This document shows positions 6,101 to 6,657 of a DNA stretch of 6,657 nt, one piece after another (the stretch's first letter is position 1; each line of letters opens with the position of its first letter). The notes below the pieces were generated by a model, which was given only the letters and a program-made list of their open reading frames with translations, was not told the DNA's origin and searched no databases. Made by a program: the position numbers and the translations under genes. The DNA lies in assembly GCA_030606525.1 (NCBI GenBank), contig JAUWGG010000058.1:1-6657 (forward strand), given 5' to 3'. The stretch comes from Methanobacteriota archaeon. GTDB taxonomy: Archaea; Thermoplasmatota; Thermoplasmata; JAUWGG01.

Positions 6101-6657
6101 TAGGTAAAAAGTACGTTGTACTGCTGATCGATGAGTACGAAATATTCGAGTACTACACAAAGGAAGGGAGAATAAGCTCAGATATATTTGGCTACTTCAG
6201 AAATCTGATGCAGCATCGAGAGGTTTTAGGTTTTGTTTTTACTGGTACCCATGAGTTAGAAGAATTATCAGAGCAATATTGGTCAGTGTTCTTCAACATC
6301 GCGATCCACAAGGAAATTGGCTTTTTAGATGAGGAATCAGCAGTCAGATTGATCAAGAGACCAGTTGAAGGTATTGTGGAATATGATGATATAGTAATAG
6401 AAAAGATATTAGCTGTCACAGTAAAATACCCCTATTTCATTCAACTCATCTGCTATTCCCTTGTAAATTACTTAAATGAAAAACATAAAAATTATGCTAC
6501 TATAACAGATCTGAATACTGTACTGCAGACAATAACAAAACTCGGCAGAGCACATTTCCAGTTCTTATGGGATCAATCATCAAAAGAGGAAAAGCTCGTG
6601 TTATCGGTTATGTCACAGCTCCTCGGTTATGGAAAAGAAACCACAACCTTAGAAGAA
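3172..6657 (+). CDS. Large HEAT-repeat / beta-sandwich / STAND-AAA-type ATPase (3' end cut off)
   Basis: The frame is open for 1162 codons to the window edge. Domains in order: a short helical N-terminus (to about 70); about 14 HEAT-type repeats of 31-34 residues (about 78-545); an all-helical linker (about 545-735); a beta-rich CARDB/Ig-like module (about 737-840) with LLGISNVGRSEAENVTIKI; then the ATPase. The ATPase begins at MFFGRKEIF (865-873) and has Walker A GQRRTGKT (892-899), Walker B VVLLIDE (982-988), a sensor-like FTGTHEL (1023-1029), and KYPYFIQLICYSL (1085-1097), typical of STAND/Orc1-like AAA ATPases. The last about 30 residues (SSKEEKLVLSVMSQLL) look like the start of a winged helix. 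No signal peptide or membrane segment is seen, so it is probably cytosolic. Start candidates are ATG at 3172, 3175 and 3181; none has a clear ribosome site. The role is unknown; the design suggests a ligand-sensing switch or scaffold. The ATPase call is firm. Confidence 0.9.
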   Translation, partial: MMRMQSPLKELKRAKALNFSMDDVRELLEKEPEKLLASVKNIVLNKEGWGEASEFMIKIMKEHPKSFDILKSMALAQDSKVRGFTAFALSKFKELDDEGFELLIRLLKDREPEVWQEASSSMGGIASKNKKVYNYVMEIGNDDFYELRKRGTRTLGEVAKIDSHALGLLQLRVVDENKEVREEAARALGCVAKSKDEVFQILKNIITHFPASTSHGYDDIYKNVIKTLGEAYKTRDEISILEQLVGEKDKFIRIEAANAIGEAAKKNAKAFSLLKELAKHKDEYVRRGIAKSLKGLAETRPVETLKLIKEMISDEDRYVSMYAASAVGVAAQKEEKAFELIQDLLLNKSIKTLKNLKEKQREDIRRGVSEGLVTIAANKKALSLLKRVARDKDYYLRSNAARALTIIAATNDDIFPIIKELAEDKDEYVRRQSAFALGALGERKEEVIPLIKKLANDGDIGVKRNIAKVLSSIARTNPEEVYDIAEKFTKDKDVYVQREAASSISSLVKEMPEQSFNLIMKLTISDDEAVRIGAAKSLEEYIDIYPNTAFDKIMTLIMGKCNPDVFYYISKMARRPIIGEIFDNYYRLSKGEDIGASVKKAAACFKNARHLEWGKELFLLYTIYSEALEARSVEDIFVVTSKVKDFASIQYTPNQVLIDGFTRLTNIYGILLKYRRVDEPGDKQIFLRESIEAIDDIHNFIEESLVEPEKRIFEEFFSDWRDILSREISSLKGRATLNVELRTKKIIFEDETHILLGISNVGRSEAENVTIKIKSSSDFSVLEKSIEQLDIIPVGRTFFVEFPVKAQAKGRVRVVFVIEYDDVERKGKIVEFADVIEFLEVKKEKEFKPIETPYVVGIPIKSKQMFFGRKEIFNFVRNNLKKFTGNVLVLQGQRRTGKTSILLQLAQTKIESFIPVYIDLQGLIAGTNTQQLFYKIADKIWSKLDEEKIEIESPRLEEYEHPFIAFDKFLDRLEKKIGKKYVVLLIDEYEIFEYYTKEGRISSDIFGYFRNLMQHREVLGFVFTGTHELEELSEQYWSVFFNIAIHKEIGFLDEESAVRLIKRPVEGIVEYDDIVIEKILAVTVKYPYFIQLICYSLVNYLNEKHKNYATITDLNTVLQTITKLGRAHFQFLWDQSSKEEKLVLSVMSQLLGYGKETTTLEE
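4010..4032 (+). repeat. Near-identical 23-nt direct repeat, copy 1
   Basis: This copy encodes part of KDEYVRR in a HEAT unit. It matches 4442-4464 in 22 of 23 positions; the single difference (a/g at 4020 and 4452) is silent, GAA against GAG. The copies are 432 nt (144 codons) apart, in the same frame. Confidence 0.75.
4442..4464 (+). repeat. Near-identical 23-nt direct repeat, copy 2
   Basis: This is the partner of 4010-4032, in the HEAT unit four further along. The flanks are related at the protein level (KELAKHKDEYVRR against KELAEDKDEYVRR) but differ in DNA, so the match is a local core and not one long recent duplication. Confidence 0.75.

Noticed and set aside
3172..6657. Known antiviral STAND (Avs-type) defence gene
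   Set aside because: No N-terminal nuclease, protease or other effector domain is visible, the repeat array precedes the ATPase, and no defence gene is seen nearby; the call would go beyond the evidence.

Overview
This A+T-rich window is most likely archaeal chromosome. The clearest evidence is a recognisable aTrm56-type tRNA (C56) 2'-O-methyltransferase, an enzyme family known from Archaea. Supporting evidence is a SerK-like ParB/sulfiredoxin-fold protein, TATA-like boxes about 25 nt ahead of likely transcript starts, strong GAGGAG ribosome sites at two genes, and GTG or TTG starts. A euryarchaeal relative, possibly of the Thermoplasmata type, is my guess from overall gene style; the window does not prove it.

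Layout. (1) 2-777, plus strand: the 3' end of a gamma-class carbonic anhydrase-like protein, then 23 nt later a short SerK-like protein, probably one transcript. (2) 787-2304, minus strand, converging on the first block with only 9 nt between stop codons: a winged-helix protein followed after 6 nt by a Trm56-HD fusion, with a plausible promoter at 2346-2354. (3) 2464-3060, minus strand: an integral membrane protein resembling dolichol/polyprenol kinases (SEC59/DGK1 type). (4) 3061-3171: a divergent promoter region. (5) 3172 to the window end, plus strand: one uninterrupted frame of at least 1162 codons, more than half the window. It encodes an N-terminal array of about 14 HEAT-type repeats, a helical linker, a beta-sandwich (CARDB/Ig-like) module and a STAND/AAA-type P-loop ATPase, and is cut off where a winged helix seems to begin.

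How the genes may work together. Blocks 1-3 look like ordinary metabolic and housekeeping genes: CO2/bicarbonate chemistry, free serine phosphorylation, tRNA modification and lipid-carrier phosphorylation. The HEAT-ATPase gene is the unusual one. Its design, a long ligand-binding solenoid joined to a switch ATPase, is typical of signalling or scaffold NTPases. No known defence, toxin or mobile-element gene is visible next to it, so any immune role is speculation. I saw no tRNA, rRNA, CRISPR array, insertion sequence or integration site. No stretch over 300 bases lacks a gene.
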